Assembly: GCF_003755185.1 (NCBI RefSeq)
Contig: NZ_RKIC01000011.1
Coordinates: forward strand, 219,009 to 283,008
Direction: 5' to 3'
Length of the DNA: 64,000 nt
Source: Frigoribacterium sp. PhB24
GTDB lineage: Bacteria > Actinomycetota > Actinomycetes > Actinomycetales > Microbacteriaceae
The stretch's first letter is position 1. The number at the start of each line of letters is the position of its first letter. The position numbers and the translations under genes are program-made. Below the pieces are notes generated by a model that was not told the DNA's origin, ran no database searches, and worked only from the letters and a program-made list of their open reading frames with translations. This document shows positions 1-8,105 of this stretch, in pieces.

Positions 1-1
1 C

Positions 2-667
2 CTGCACGAGCACAACGAGCGCGAGAAGGCGGGCGAGATCGTCGAGCTGGCCCGCGCCTCCGACGTCGTCGTCCTCACCGACGCCGGCATGCCCGCCATC
101 AGCGACCCCGGGTTCCCGCTCGTCGAGGCCGCGGCGGCCGCAGGCGTCACCGTCACGGCGATCCCGGGCCCGTCGGCCGTGCTCACCGCTCTCGCGGTGT
201 CGGGGCTGCCCACGGACCGCTTCAGCTTCGAGGGTTTCCTGCCCCGCAAGCAGGGCGACCGGCTGCGCGTCCTGGGGGCGCTCGCCGACGAGCGCCGCAC
301 GATGGTGTTCTTCGAGTCCCCGCACCGCCTGGCCGATTCGCTGGGTGACCTCGTGACGGCCCTCGGTGCGGTGCGGCGCGTCGTCGTCTGCCGCGAGCTG
401 ACCAAGCTGCACGAAGAGGTGCGCCGCGGCAGCGCGGCCGAGCTCGCCGCGTGGGCGGCCGAGGGCGTCCGCGGCGAGATCTGCATTGTGGTCGAGGGTG
501 CCCCCGAGCGCGTCGTCGACCTGGCCGCCGGGCTCGCCCAGGTGCAGGGTCTCGTCGCCGACGGCACCCGGTTGAAAGAGGCGACGGCCGACGTGGCCGC
601 CGCCACGGGCCTGTCGAGGCGCGACCTGTATCAGGCCGCCCTCGCGGCGCGCCCGCCCCGCGCGTAG
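2..667 (+). CDS. rsmI: 16S rRNA (cytidine-2'-O)-methyltransferase RsmI, 5' truncated by window edge
   Basis: The frame is open from base 2, so the start codon lies outside the window. The protein carries the RsmI-type tetrapyrrole-methylase fold: the DAGMPAISDPG loop, then an IPGPSA motif, then FEGFLP and the FFESPHRL segment, and finally a CRELTKLHEEV motif. The family uses SAM to 2'-O-methylate C1402 of 16S rRNA. The usual length is about 280 residues, so some 60 N-terminal residues are missing. The gene ends in TAG at 667, shortly before a 68-bp palindrome. Recognition is secure from the motifs. Confidence 0.93.
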   Translation: MHEHNEREKAGEIVELARASDVVVLTDAGMPAISDPGFPLVEAAAAAGVTVTAIPGPSAVLTALAVSGLPTDRFSFEGFLPRKQGDRLRVLGALADERRTMVFFESPHRLADSLGDLVTALGAVRRVVVCRELTKLHEEVRRGSAAELAAWAAEGVRGEICIVVEGAPERVVDLAAGLAQVQGLVADGTRLKEATADVAAATGLSRRDLYQAALAARPPRA

Positions 668-725
668 GGCGTCGCCCGCCTTCCTCTGCGCTCCCCTGCC
701 CTGCATGGTGAGCGCATCCCGCAGG

Positions 726-793
726 TGGGGCGGGTTTCCGTCGGTGTCGGTGGGTCAGCGCTGCCCCGCCCACGCCGACGGGAACCCGCCGAC
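726..793. repeat. 68-bp palindromic element, copy 1
   Basis: Two 34-bp half-sites meet at CAGCGCTG (756-763). The outer part reads GGCGGGTTTCC on the left and GGAACCCGCC on the right. The copy is imperfect, but it has the same length and centre as the near-perfect copy at 1836-1903. It lies between the convergent ends of rsmI and the DUF559-type gene, so it could act as a bidirectional terminator. Its second copy on the other side of the same gene argues for a repeat element. Confidence 0.7.
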
Positions 794-799
794 CCGAGT

Positions 800-1720
800 T
801 CATCCCCGGGCCGCCCGCGGCACCCTCGTGCCGCGCATCATCGCCTCGAATTCGGTCCGTCGCCAGACGCGGTCCCACGTGGGGCGCCTGAAGTCGAAGC
901 CCTGTTCGCGCAGGTCGTCCTCGCGGCGTTTCTCGGCCCACAACTCCTCCCCGCTCAGCAACCCGGTGACCGGACCGTACTTGTAGCGGCCGTCCGCCTC
1001 GAGGACGAGGTCGATGTCGGCCCAGAAGCAGTCGACGTGGGCGGCGCCCCCACGCAGCAGCGGGAGGCGCACCTGCTGCCGTGGCCGCTGCCAGCCGCCT
1101 TCGTGCAGTCGTACCTGGGTGATGGACTCCAAGGGCGACTGCGACTCGGGTGTGCTCAGGCCCAGGGCGGCCGCCGCCCGTCGTGCGCCGGGGTGGTGCT
1201 GACGGGCGTCGAGCTCGTGGTGCAGGGTCTGGTGCGTGGTCTGGCCCAGGCGCAGCGCGTGGTCCGCCATCGGGACCGAGACGACGAGCGGACTCGACAA
1301 GGCGACGTCGACGACGGTCCTGCTGACAGTCGTCACTCGAAGGTCGTTCACCTGTCCGACCTGCGGCAGGTGCGACGTCCGGTGAGCGCTGATCGTCGTT
1401 TCGGACCGCCCGCCGTTCACCGTGCTTCGAAGGCTGTCGACTCGGGAGGGGAGCCCACCCACGAGGGGCAGGCCGTGGAGTACCGCCGCGGTGCGATGGC
1501 TGATCAGCAGCGGTGTCGGTCTGCTCAGGGCGACACCCCGCACCCGGGTGACGAACCGTTCCCGGTCGTCGAGCAGAGCCCAGTCCGAAGCGTCGACGTA
1601 CACGCCAGGGGTGATCCGCACCAGGACACCGGCGGTGGTCAGGCGGTGCTGCGCGTTGCGGTCGACACCCCTGCGGCTGAGCTGCGCCGTCGTCGAGAGG
1701 GACACGTCGAAGGGGTTCAT
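800..1720 (-). CDS. AbiEi-like winged-helix plus DUF559 (Vsr-fold endonuclease-like) protein
   Basis: A 306-residue protein. The N-terminal third (about 1-70) resembles the AbiEi-type winged-helix antitoxin domain, with GVLVRITPGVYV near residue 31. The C-terminal third looks like DUF559, a restriction-endonuclease-like fold related to Vsr: a glutamate in SPLESITQVRL, an aspartate in AHVDCF and the motif LEADGRYKY fit a PD-(D/E)xK site. Such proteins are common in actinobacteria and have no settled role; DNA processing or defence is inference. It is monocistronic, opposite to its neighbours, bracketed by two 68-bp palindromes, and has a 17-bp palindrome directly before its start codon. Confidence 0.6.
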   Translation of the reverse strand: MNPFDVSLSTTAQLSRRGVDRNAQHRLTTAGVLVRITPGVYVDASDWALLDDRERFVTRVRGVALSRPTPLLISHRTAAVLHGLPLVGGLPSRVDSLRSTVNGGRSETTISAHRTSHLPQVGQVNDLRVTTVSRTVVDVALSSPLVVSVPMADHALRLGQTTHQTLHHELDARQHHPGARRAAAALGLSTPESQSPLESITQVRLHEGGWQRPRQQVRLPLLRGGAAHVDCFWADIDLVLEADGRYKYGPVTGLLSGEELWAEKRREDDLREQGFDFRRPTWDRVWRRTEFEAMMRGTRVPRAARG

Positions 1721-1737
1721 CCGGCCACGGTGGCCGG
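1721..1737. promoter_or_regulatory. 17-bp perfect palindrome abutting the start of the DUF559-type gene
   Basis: The sequence CCGGCCAC-G-GTGGCCGG touches the ATG at 1720 of the leftward gene. Because that gene encodes a winged-helix domain, an autoregulatory operator is plausible. Nothing beyond position and symmetry supports this. Confidence 0.35.
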
Positions 1738-1835
1738 TGGCGCGTCGTGCGCTGCTTCGAGGAGACCCGGCCTGTGGATGGTCGCGCGCCTCCTCGGTTC
1801 GTGGACGAGCCGCGCCCCTCGCAAGGAGAATCGAT

Positions 1836-1903
1836 GTCGGCGGGTTCGCGTCATCGTCGGCGGGTCAGCGCTGACCCGCCGACGATGACAGGAACCCGCC
1901 GAC
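1836..1903. repeat. 68-bp palindromic element, copy 2 (near perfect)
   Basis: The left half 1836-1869 and the reverse complement of the right half 1870-1903 differ at only two positions. The centre is CAGCGCTG and the ends are GTCGGCGGGTT / AACCCGCCGAC. It lies in the divergent intergenic region (1721-2013), where no 3' end needs terminating. It shares length, centre and outer motif with the element at 726-793. Confidence 0.8.
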
Positions 1904-2013
1904 AGCCAGGTGACCGGACCGGCGTCGCGTACCCCTCGCAGCGCGGCGGGTGCAAGCTCGACGGAGGCACGTGCCCGCAGGAGGCGCGGCCCACCACGAG
2001 CAGGAGGCACGGC

Positions 2014-3006
2014 ATGAAGGCGGTCCGTTTCGAGCAGTACGGCGACATCGACGAGCTGAAGGTCGAACAGGTGGCGAAGCCCGAGGCGGGTGTCGGCCAG
2101 GTCGTGGTCGCCGTCAAGGCGGCGGGCCTGAACCCGGGTGAGGCCGCGATCCGCGCCGGACTGATGCACGACGCGTTCCCGGCGGCGTTCCCGTCGGGGC
2201 AGGGGACCGACTTCGCCGGCGTCGTGGACGAGGTCGGCGCGGGCGTCGACGAGTGGTCGGTCGGCGACGAGGTCGTCGGATGGGCGAACCGGTCGTCGCA
2301 CGCCGAGTTCGTCGTCGTCGACCACGACGCGCTCGTCGCCAAGCCCGAGAACGTTCCGTGGGAGGTCGCGGGCAGCATCAGCGTGACCGGCCCCACCGCG
2401 TACGCCGCCCTGCGCGCCGTGCAGGCGACCGAGGGCGACACGCTCGTCGTCTCGGCCGCGGCCGGCGGCGTCGGCGTGATGGTCTCGCAGCTCGCCGTCC
2501 TCGGCGGCCTGACCGTGATCGGCACCGCGAGCGAGCGCAACCACGACTTCTTGCGGCAGCTCGGCGTGACGCCAGTCGAGTACGGCGACGGCGTCGTCGA
2601 CCGCATCCGTGAGGCGGCCCCGCAGGGCGTCGACTCCTACGTCGACTGCTTCGGCCACGGCAACGTCGGGTACGCGCTCGAACTCGGTGTCGCGCCGCAG
2701 CGCATCGACACGATCATCGACTTCGCCGCGGCCGAGGAGCACGGCGTCAAGGCCGAGGGCAGCGCCCAGGCCACGAGCCAGGCGGTCCTGTCCGAGCTGC
2801 TCGAGCTGATCTCGACGAACAAGATCATGGTGCCGATCGACGGCATCTTCCCCCTCGACGAGGTCAAGGACGCCTACCGCGACCTCGAGGACGGCCACGC
2901 CCGCGGCAAGTACGTGCTCGGCATGGACGTCGTCGAGTACCCGGGCGAGCACGCGGGCGAGCGGGCGGGCTCCGACGACCGCACCGAAGAGAACGACGCG
3001 ACCTGA
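2014..3006 (+). CDS. Zinc-independent quinone oxidoreductase-like MDR family protein
   Basis: A 330-residue member of the medium-chain dehydrogenase/reductase superfamily. The GroES-like N-terminal half (about 1-120) is followed by a Rossmann half with the AAAGGVGVMVSQLA nucleotide-binding loop near residue 150. The catalytic-zinc cysteine/histidine pattern is missing, which fits NADPH:quinone reductase-type enzymes. The substrate cannot be inferred. ATG 2014 is chosen because AGGAGG (2002-2007) sits seven bases upstream; the frame is open further 5' without support. The last 25 residues are a charged low-complexity tail. Confidence 0.8.
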   Translation: MKAVRFEQYGDIDELKVEQVAKPEAGVGQVVVAVKAAGLNPGEAAIRAGLMHDAFPAAFPSGQGTDFAGVVDEVGAGVDEWSVGDEVVGWANRSSHAEFVVVDHDALVAKPENVPWEVAGSISVTGPTAYAALRAVQATEGDTLVVSAAAGGVGVMVSQLAVLGGLTVIGTASERNHDFLRQLGVTPVEYGDGVVDRIREAAPQGVDSYVDCFGHGNVGYALELGVAPQRIDTIIDFAAAEEHGVKAEGSAQATSQAVLSELLELISTNKIMVPIDGIFPLDEVKDAYRDLEDGHARGKYVLGMDVVEYPGEHAGERAGSDDRTEENDAT

Positions 3007-3012
3007 CCGGTC

Positions 3013-3069
3013 GACGCGACCCGCGCCTCCTCGCCCTCGACGACGACCGTAGGAGGCGCGGGTCGCGTC
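3013..3069. terminator. 19-bp perfect stem-loop between the oxidoreductase gene and metG
   Basis: Positions 3013-3031 and 3051-3069 are exact reverse complements around a 19-base loop. Each arm contains one copy of the 11-mer AGGAGGCGCGG in opposite orientation. The hairpin lies directly after the stop codon at 3006. There is no U-tract, as is usual for actinobacterial terminators. Confidence 0.65.
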
Positions 3070-3089
3070 ATCACGTCGGTGCCCCCACC

Positions 3090-3095
3090 TAAGAT
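3090..3095 (+). promoter_or_regulatory. -10 box TAAGAT of a probable leaderless metG promoter
   Basis: TAAGAT is followed by seven bases and then ATG 3103, so transcription would begin at or within a base or two of the start codon. This decides between the in-frame starts at 3079, 3094 and 3103. Confidence 0.6.
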
Positions 3096-3102
3096 GGTCC
3101 CC

Positions 3103-4671
3103 ATGCCCGCCGGCGACTCCTTCTTCATCGCAACGCCCATCTTCTACGTCAACGACGTGCCGCACATCGGTCACGCCTACACCGAGGTCGCAGCCGACGT
3201 GCTCGCTCGGTGGCACCGTCAGCGGGGCGACGACGCCTGGCTGCTGACCGGCACCGACGAGCACGGTCAGAAGATCCTGCGCACGGCCACGAGCCACGGC
3301 GTCACCCCGCAAGAGTGGGCCGACAAGCTCGTCACCGAGGCCTGGAAGCCCCTGCTGCAGACGGTCGACATCGCCAACGACGACTTCATCCGCACCACCG
3401 ACGCCCGGCACGAGGCCGGCGTGCAGAAGTTCCTGCAGAAGCTCTACGACGACGGCTTCATCTACCAGGGCGAGTTCGAGGGCTTCTACTGCGTCGGCTG
3501 CGAAGAGTACAAGCAGCCGAGTGACCTGGTGCCCGGCACCGGCGCGTACGAGGGCGAGCAGGTCTGCGCGATCCACAGCATCCCGGTCGAGGTGCTGCAA
3601 GAGAGCAACTACTTCTTCCGCATGAGCGACTTCGAGCAGCGCCTGCTCGACCTGTACGAGTCCCAGCCCGACTTCGTGCAGCCCGACTCGGTGCGCAACG
3701 AGGTCGTCTCGTTCGTCAAGCAGGGCCTGCGAGACCTCTCGATCTCGCGGCAGAGCTTCGACTGGGGCGTCAAGGTGCCGTGGGACGAGAAGCACGTCGT
3801 CTACGTGTGGTTCGACGCCCTGCTGAACTACGTCACGGCCATCGGCTACGGCGTCGACGACGACGAGTTCCAGCGCCGCTGGCCGGCCGTGCAGCTCGTC
3901 GGAAAAGACATCGTCCGCTTCCACGCCGTCATCTGGCCCGCCATGCTCATGGCCGCCGGGCTGCCGGTGCCGAAGAACGTCTTCGGCCACGGCTGGCTGC
4001 TGGTGGGCGGCGAGAAGATGTCGAAGTCGAAGCTGACGGGCATCGCCCCGCAGCAGATCACCGACGTCTTCGGCGCCGACGCGTTCCGGTACTACTTCAT
4101 GCGCGCCATCACCTTCGGCCAGGACGGCAACTTCAGCTGGGAGGACATCGCGGCCCGCTACCAGGCCGAGTTGGCCAACGGGTTCGGCAACCTCGCGTCG
4201 CGCGTCGTGGCCATGATCACCCGGTACTTCGACGGCACCGTTCCCGTCGCCGGCGACCTGACCGACGCCGACCTCGCCGTGCGCGAGACCGAGCTGCGCG
4301 TGACCGCCGAGGCCGACGCGGCCATCGACCGTTTCGCGATCAACGAGGCGTTGGCCTCCATCTGGCAGTTGGTCGACCAGCTGAACGGCTACATCACCGA
4401 GCAAGAGCCCTGGGCCATCGCGAAGGACGCGTCGCAGCGTGAACGCCTCGGCACCGTTCTCGCCACGGCCCTGCGGGGCCTCGGCACCCTCACCGTGCTG
4501 CTGTCGCCGTTCATCCCGACGGCCACGCACACCCTGTGGCAGTCGATCGGGCAGGGCGAGTTGACCAGCCAGCCCGTCGACCGGGCGGCCGAGTGGTCCA
4601 GCGCGCCCGAGGTCCAGCCGCTCGCCGCCGGGCTCTTCCCGCGCATCGAACAGCCCGAGCCCGCGGCATGA
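3103..4671 (+). CDS. metG: Methionyl-tRNA synthetase
   Basis: A 522-residue class I synthetase that charges tRNA-Met in the cytoplasm. HIGH is at residues 21-24 (VNDVPHIGHAYTE) and KMSKS at 305-309. A zinc-knob-like YCVGCEEYK segment and a CAIH motif are present between them. The length matches the short actinobacterial form without a C-terminal tRNA-binding domain. ATG 3103 fits a leaderless transcript. The stop overlaps the tatD start (ATGA), so metG-tatD-rsmA are translationally coupled. Confidence 0.96.
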   Translation: MPAGDSFFIATPIFYVNDVPHIGHAYTEVAADVLARWHRQRGDDAWLLTGTDEHGQKILRTATSHGVTPQEWADKLVTEAWKPLLQTVDIANDDFIRTTDARHEAGVQKFLQKLYDDGFIYQGEFEGFYCVGCEEYKQPSDLVPGTGAYEGEQVCAIHSIPVEVLQESNYFFRMSDFEQRLLDLYESQPDFVQPDSVRNEVVSFVKQGLRDLSISRQSFDWGVKVPWDEKHVVYVWFDALLNYVTAIGYGVDDDEFQRRWPAVQLVGKDIVRFHAVIWPAMLMAAGLPVPKNVFGHGWLLVGGEKMSKSKLTGIAPQQITDVFGADAFRYYFMRAITFGQDGNFSWEDIAARYQAELANGFGNLASRVVAMITRYFDGTVPVAGDLTDADLAVRETELRVTAEADAAIDRFAINEALASIWQLVDQLNGYITEQEPWAIAKDASQRERLGTVLATALRGLGTLTVLLSPFIPTATHTLWQSIGQGELTSQPVDRAAEWSSAPEVQPLAAGLFPRIEQPEPAA

Positions 4672-5624
4672 GCGACGACACGGTCGGTGGCGTCGTCGGC
4701 GACCCGGCGACGCACGTCCGACACCGCTCGTCCGGCGCGGACGGCCAGAAGCGCGACCTGACCTACCCCGCGCCTCCCCAGCCGCTCGTCGTGCCGGTCT
4801 ACGACAACCACACGCACCTCGAGATCGCCGACGGCGTCGGTGACGACGGCGACGGCCCCCTCGACTACCGCGAGCACCTCGACCGCGCCTCGGCCGTCGG
4901 CGTGCGTGGTGTCGTGCAGGTCGGCACCGACCTCGAGACGTCCCGCTGGTCGGCCGAGATCGCCAGTCGTGAGCCCCGGGTGCTCGCCGCCGTCGCGATC
5001 CACCCGAACGAAGCCCCCGCCCTGGCCGCCGCGGGCACCCTCGACGAGGCCCTGTCCGAGCTCGACGGGCTCGCGGCCCGGCCGCGGGTGCGTGCCGTCG
5101 GCGAGACCGGCCTCGACTTCTTCCGAACCGGCGCCGACGGTCGCGCGGCCCAGCTCGAGGCCTTCCGCGGCCACATCGAGATCGCGAAGCGTCACGGCCT
5201 CGCCCTGCAGATCCACGACCGCGACGCCCACGACGACGTGGTCGACCTGCTGCTCGAGGTGGGTGCGCCCGAGCGCACCGTCTTCCACTGCTTCAGCGGT
5301 GGGCCCGAGTTGGCGAGCATCCTGGCCGAGAACGGCTGGTACGCGTCGTTCGCCGGGACGGTGACGTTCAAGAACGCCCAACCCCTGCGCGACGCGCTCG
5401 TGCAGCTGCCACGCAACCTGATCATGGTCGAGACCGACGCCCCCTACCTGACGCCGGTGCCCTACCGAGGCCGTCCCAACGCGCCGTACCTGATCCCCTT
5501 CACGCTCCGGTCGATGGCCGAGACGATCGGCACCGACGTGTCGATGCTCGCCGCCCAGATCTCGTCCACGACCGAGCTGGTCTACGGCACCTGGGACAGC
5601 GAGCCCGTGACGGTCGAGGCCTGA
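4668..5624 (+). CDS. tatD: TatD family metal-dependent hydrolase (putative DNase)
   Basis: A 318-residue TIM-barrel metallohydrolase. Metal-binding positions are visible: NHTH (47-50), E146 in GETGLDF, H183 in QIHDRDAH, H207 in FHCFSGG and D257 in ETDAPYL. TatD homologues are 3'-5' exonucleases active in DNA repair or RNA quality control; the substrate here is inferred only from the family. The first 40 residues are an extra N-terminal extension. The start ATG overlaps the metG stop, and the TGA shares one base with the ATG of rsmA. Neighbours metG and rsmA are the usual actinobacterial ones. Confidence 0.92.
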   Translation: MSDDTVGGVVGDPATHVRHRSSGADGQKRDLTYPAPPQPLVVPVYDNHTHLEIADGVGDDGDGPLDYREHLDRASAVGVRGVVQVGTDLETSRWSAEIASREPRVLAAVAIHPNEAPALAAAGTLDEALSELDGLAARPRVRAVGETGLDFFRTGADGRAAQLEAFRGHIEIAKRHGLALQIHDRDAHDDVVDLLLEVGAPERTVFHCFSGGPELASILAENGWYASFAGTVTFKNAQPLRDALVQLPRNLIMVETDAPYLTPVPYRGRPNAPYLIPFTLRSMAETIGTDVSMLAAQISSTTELVYGTWDSEPVTVEA

Positions 5625-6526
5625 TGTCGCGCGCCACGCTGCTCGGCCCCGCCGAGATCCGCGACCTCGCCGACCTGCTCGGCGTGCAGCCGACGAAGAA
5701 GCTCGGTCAGAACTTCGTCCACGACGCCAACACGGTGCGTCGCATCGTCGCCGCGTCGGGCGTCTCGGCCGGCATGACCGTCGTCGAGATCGGCCCCGGG
5801 CTCGGTTCGCTCACCCTGGGCCTGCTCGAGGCGGGTGCCAAGGTGGTGGCCGTCGAGATCGACAAACGCCTCGCCGAGCAGTTGCCGAAGACCGTCGCGC
5901 AGCTGCAACCCGCCGCCGACCTCACCGTCGTCGTCGACGACGCCCTGCGCGTGACGACCCTGCCCGACGACCCCACCCACCTCGTCGCGAACCTGCCGTA
6001 CAACGTCAGCGTGCCGGTGCTCCTGCACTTCCTCGAGCATTTCGGGGGCCTCGAGCACGGGTTGGTCATGGTGCAGGCCGAGGTCGGTCTGCGGCTCGCC
6101 GCCGAGCCCGGCTCGAAGGTCTACGGCGGCCCGAGCATCAAGGCTGCGTGGTACGGCGAGTTCCGTGCCGCCGGTCAGGTCAGCCGTCAGGTGTTCTGGC
6201 CGGTTCCCAACGTCGACAGCATCCTCGTCGCCTTCGACCGCAAGCCGGCCCGAGGCGACGAGCTCGAACGTCGGGCGACGTTCGCCCTCGTCGACGCCGC
6301 GTTCCAGCAGCGACGCAAGATGCTGCGCCAGTCGCTGTCCTCGCTCTACGGGTCGTCCGCCGCGGCGTCCGAGGCTCTCGAACGCGCCGGCCTCGCTCCG
6401 ACGCAGCGGGGTGAGCAGCTCACCGTCGACGACTTCCTGGCCGTGGCACGAGGCAGCGACCTCGAGGCCCTCGCCGGGGCGTCCGTCTCCGCCGTGCTGC
6501 ACGCCGACGAGGGTGGAGCCGACTGA
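5624..6526 (+). CDS. rsmA: 16S rRNA (adenine-N6,N6)-dimethyltransferase RsmA/KsgA
   Basis: A 300-residue SAM-dependent enzyme that dimethylates A1518 and A1519 of 16S rRNA late in 30S assembly. The family hallmark GQNFVHD is at 28-34, the SAM loop EIGPGLGSLT at 55-64 and the catalytic NLPY at 123-126. It shares its first base with the last base of the tatD stop. The short C-terminal domain contains the usual FQQRRKMLRQSL helix. Confidence 0.96.
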   Translation: MSRATLLGPAEIRDLADLLGVQPTKKLGQNFVHDANTVRRIVAASGVSAGMTVVEIGPGLGSLTLGLLEAGAKVVAVEIDKRLAEQLPKTVAQLQPAADLTVVVDDALRVTTLPDDPTHLVANLPYNVSVPVLLHFLEHFGGLEHGLVMVQAEVGLRLAAEPGSKVYGGPSIKAAWYGEFRAAGQVSRQVFWPVPNVDSILVAFDRKPARGDELERRATFALVDAAFQQRRKMLRQSLSSLYGSSAAASEALERAGLAPTQRGEQLTVDDFLAVARGSDLEALAGASVSAVLHADEGGAD

Positions 6527-6529
6527 GTC

Positions 6530-7126
6530 GTGCCTCGACGCAAGCGCGGCTCCGGCGGCGCGCCCGCCGGTTCGGGCGCGAGTGATCGCGGACGCGGCGA
6601 GCAGCGGCTCAGCGACGCGCGACTCGGCTCGGGTACCGGGCGCAGCGCGGCCGAGTGGTTCGCACGGCTCGACGCCGCCGGGGCGACGCGCCTGTCCCAC
6701 GAACAGATCTCGCGCCTCCTGGTCGACGAGTTCGAGGTCGCGCCCTGGTGGGCCGAGGGCGTCACGGTGCGGTACGAGCAAGAACGCGGCGTCGAGCCGC
6801 CGGGGCGTCAGCCCGACGGGACGTACGCGGTCACCGTCGGACGCAGTCTGCGGGGCGCCCCGCTCGAGCTGCTCGACCTCGCGGTCGACCGGTTCGCGCG
6901 CTACGCGGGTGGAGGGCCCGCCGTCGTGGCCCGGTCGGGCGCCCAGCCGACCGCCGACTGGGCCCTCGCGCACGGCGAGTCCCTGCGCCTGCGGGTGGTG
7001 CCGACCGAGGGGCCGAAGTGCTCGGTCTCGTTGACGCAGGGCGACCTCCGGCTGCCCGAACGCGTCCAGCCCGTGAAAGAGGGGTTGACGCGAGCGTTCG
7101 GCGTCATGACCGATCGCCAGAACTGA
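6530..7126 (+). CDS. DUF4287-like conserved hypothetical protein
   Basis: A 198-residue soluble protein starting at GTG three bases after the rsmA stop. The segment WWAEGVTVRYEQERG (73-87), preceded by LSHEQISRLLVDEF, matches the WWxxxVTVxYExxxG signature that I associate with DUF4287-type proteins. The C-terminal half may be an SRPBCC-like domain. The first 35 residues are basic and low complexity. It probably belongs to the metG operon, and an ispE promoter lies directly after it. The function is unknown. Confidence 0.6.
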   Translation: MPRRKRGSGGAPAGSGASDRGRGEQRLSDARLGSGTGRSAAEWFARLDAAGATRLSHEQISRLLVDEFEVAPWWAEGVTVRYEQERGVEPPGRQPDGTYAVTVGRSLRGAPLELLDLAVDRFARYAGGGPAVVARSGAQPTADWALAHGESLRLRVVPTEGPKCSVSLTQGDLRLPERVQPVKEGLTRAFGVMTDRQN

Positions 7127-7127
7127 C

Positions 7128-7133
7128 TAGGTT
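7128..7133 (+). promoter_or_regulatory. -10 box TAGGTT of a probable leaderless ispE promoter
   Basis: TAGGTT lies six bases before ATG 7140 and there is no Shine-Dalgarno sequence, so ispE is likely transcribed leaderless as well as by read-through. Confidence 0.5.
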
Positions 7134-7139
7134 GGAACC

Positions 7140-8078
7140 ATGACGTCCGTGGCCGCCCCGATCGTGGTCCACACGCGTGCTCCCGGCAAGATCAACGTCT
7201 TCCTCGCCGTCGGTGATCTGCAGGACGACGGGTACCACGACCTCGCGACCGCCTACCAGGCCGTCTCCCTCTACGAAGACGTCCGCGCCCGCCATGCCGA
7301 CGGGTTCACCATCGACGTCACGGGCGGTCCGTCGATCGACGTGTCGGGTGTGCCGACCGACGGGTCCAACCTCGCGATCAAGGCCGCGCGCCTGCTGGCC
7401 GAGACGACCGGCTACACCGGCGGAGTCGCGCTGAGCGTCGACAAGGCCGTGCCGGTCGCCGGCGGCATGGGGGGCGGTTCGGCCGACGCGGCCGCGACGC
7501 TGCTCGCCTGCGACACCCTCTGGGGCACCGGCGTCGGTCGCGACGAACTGCTGCGGCTCTCGGCCCGACTCGGTGCCGACGTCCCGTTCGCGTTCGCGGG
7601 TGGTACCGCGATCGGCACCGGGCGCGGTGACGAACTCAGTCCGGCCCTGGCCAAGGGGCAGTTCCAGTGGGTGCTCGCCGTCGCCGACGTCGGCCTCTCG
7701 ACTCCCCGCGTCTACGACGAACTCGATGCCCACCGGCTGCGACACCAGAGCGAGATCCGGTCCGTGCGGCACCCCGTCGTCGACGCCGGCGTCCTCCAGG
7801 CCCTCCGGGCGGGCGATGCGGGCATGCTGGCCGACACCATGCACAACGACCTGCAGGCGCCCGCACTGCACCTTCAACCGGGCCTGGCCGACGTCCTCGA
7901 GCTCGGTGAGGGCAACGGCGCCCTGGCAGGCATCGTGTCGGGCTCCGGCCCGACCGTGGCGTTCCTCGCACCCGATCTCGACGGCGCGCTCGAGCTGCAG
8001 ATCGCGCTGAGCGCCGCCCGCCTCACGGTCGTGCGGGCCACGGGTCCCGTGCACGGCGCCCGCGTCGTCACCGACTGA
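7140..8078 (+). CDS. ispE: 4-diphosphocytidyl-2-C-methyl-D-erythritol kinase
   Basis: A 312-residue GHMP kinase of the non-mevalonate isoprenoid pathway. The N-terminal [10 protein letters not shown] and DGYHDL motifs and the ATP loop [15 protein letters not shown] (about residue 104) are diagnostic. GSGPTVAFL in the C-terminal part is the third GHMP motif. It closes the metG-tatD-rsmA cluster, an order common in actinobacteria. The convergent glycosyltransferase gene ends 27 bp downstream. Confidence 0.94.
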   Translation: MTSVAAPIVVHTRAPGKINVFLAVGDLQDDGYHDLATAYQAVSLYEDVRARHADGFTIDVTGGPSIDVSGVPTDGSNLAIKAARLLAETTGYTGGVALSVDKAVPVAGGMGGGSADAAATLLACDTLWGTGVGRDELLRLSARLGADVPFAFAGGTAIGTGRGDELSPALAKGQFQWVLAVADVGLSTPRVYDELDAHRLRHQSEIRSVRHPVVDAGVLQALRAGDAGMLADTMHNDLQAPALHLQPGLADVLELGEGNGALAGIVSGSGPTVAFLAPDLDGALELQIALSAARLTVVRATGPVHGARVVTD

Positions 8079-8105
8079 CGCCTCGGGCCCGCAGCATGGC
8101 GGGGT

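Noticed and set aside
1717..4530. Leftward open frame of 937 codons opposite the oxidoreductase gene and metG
   Set aside because: Antisense to two clear genes; no recognisable sequence features.
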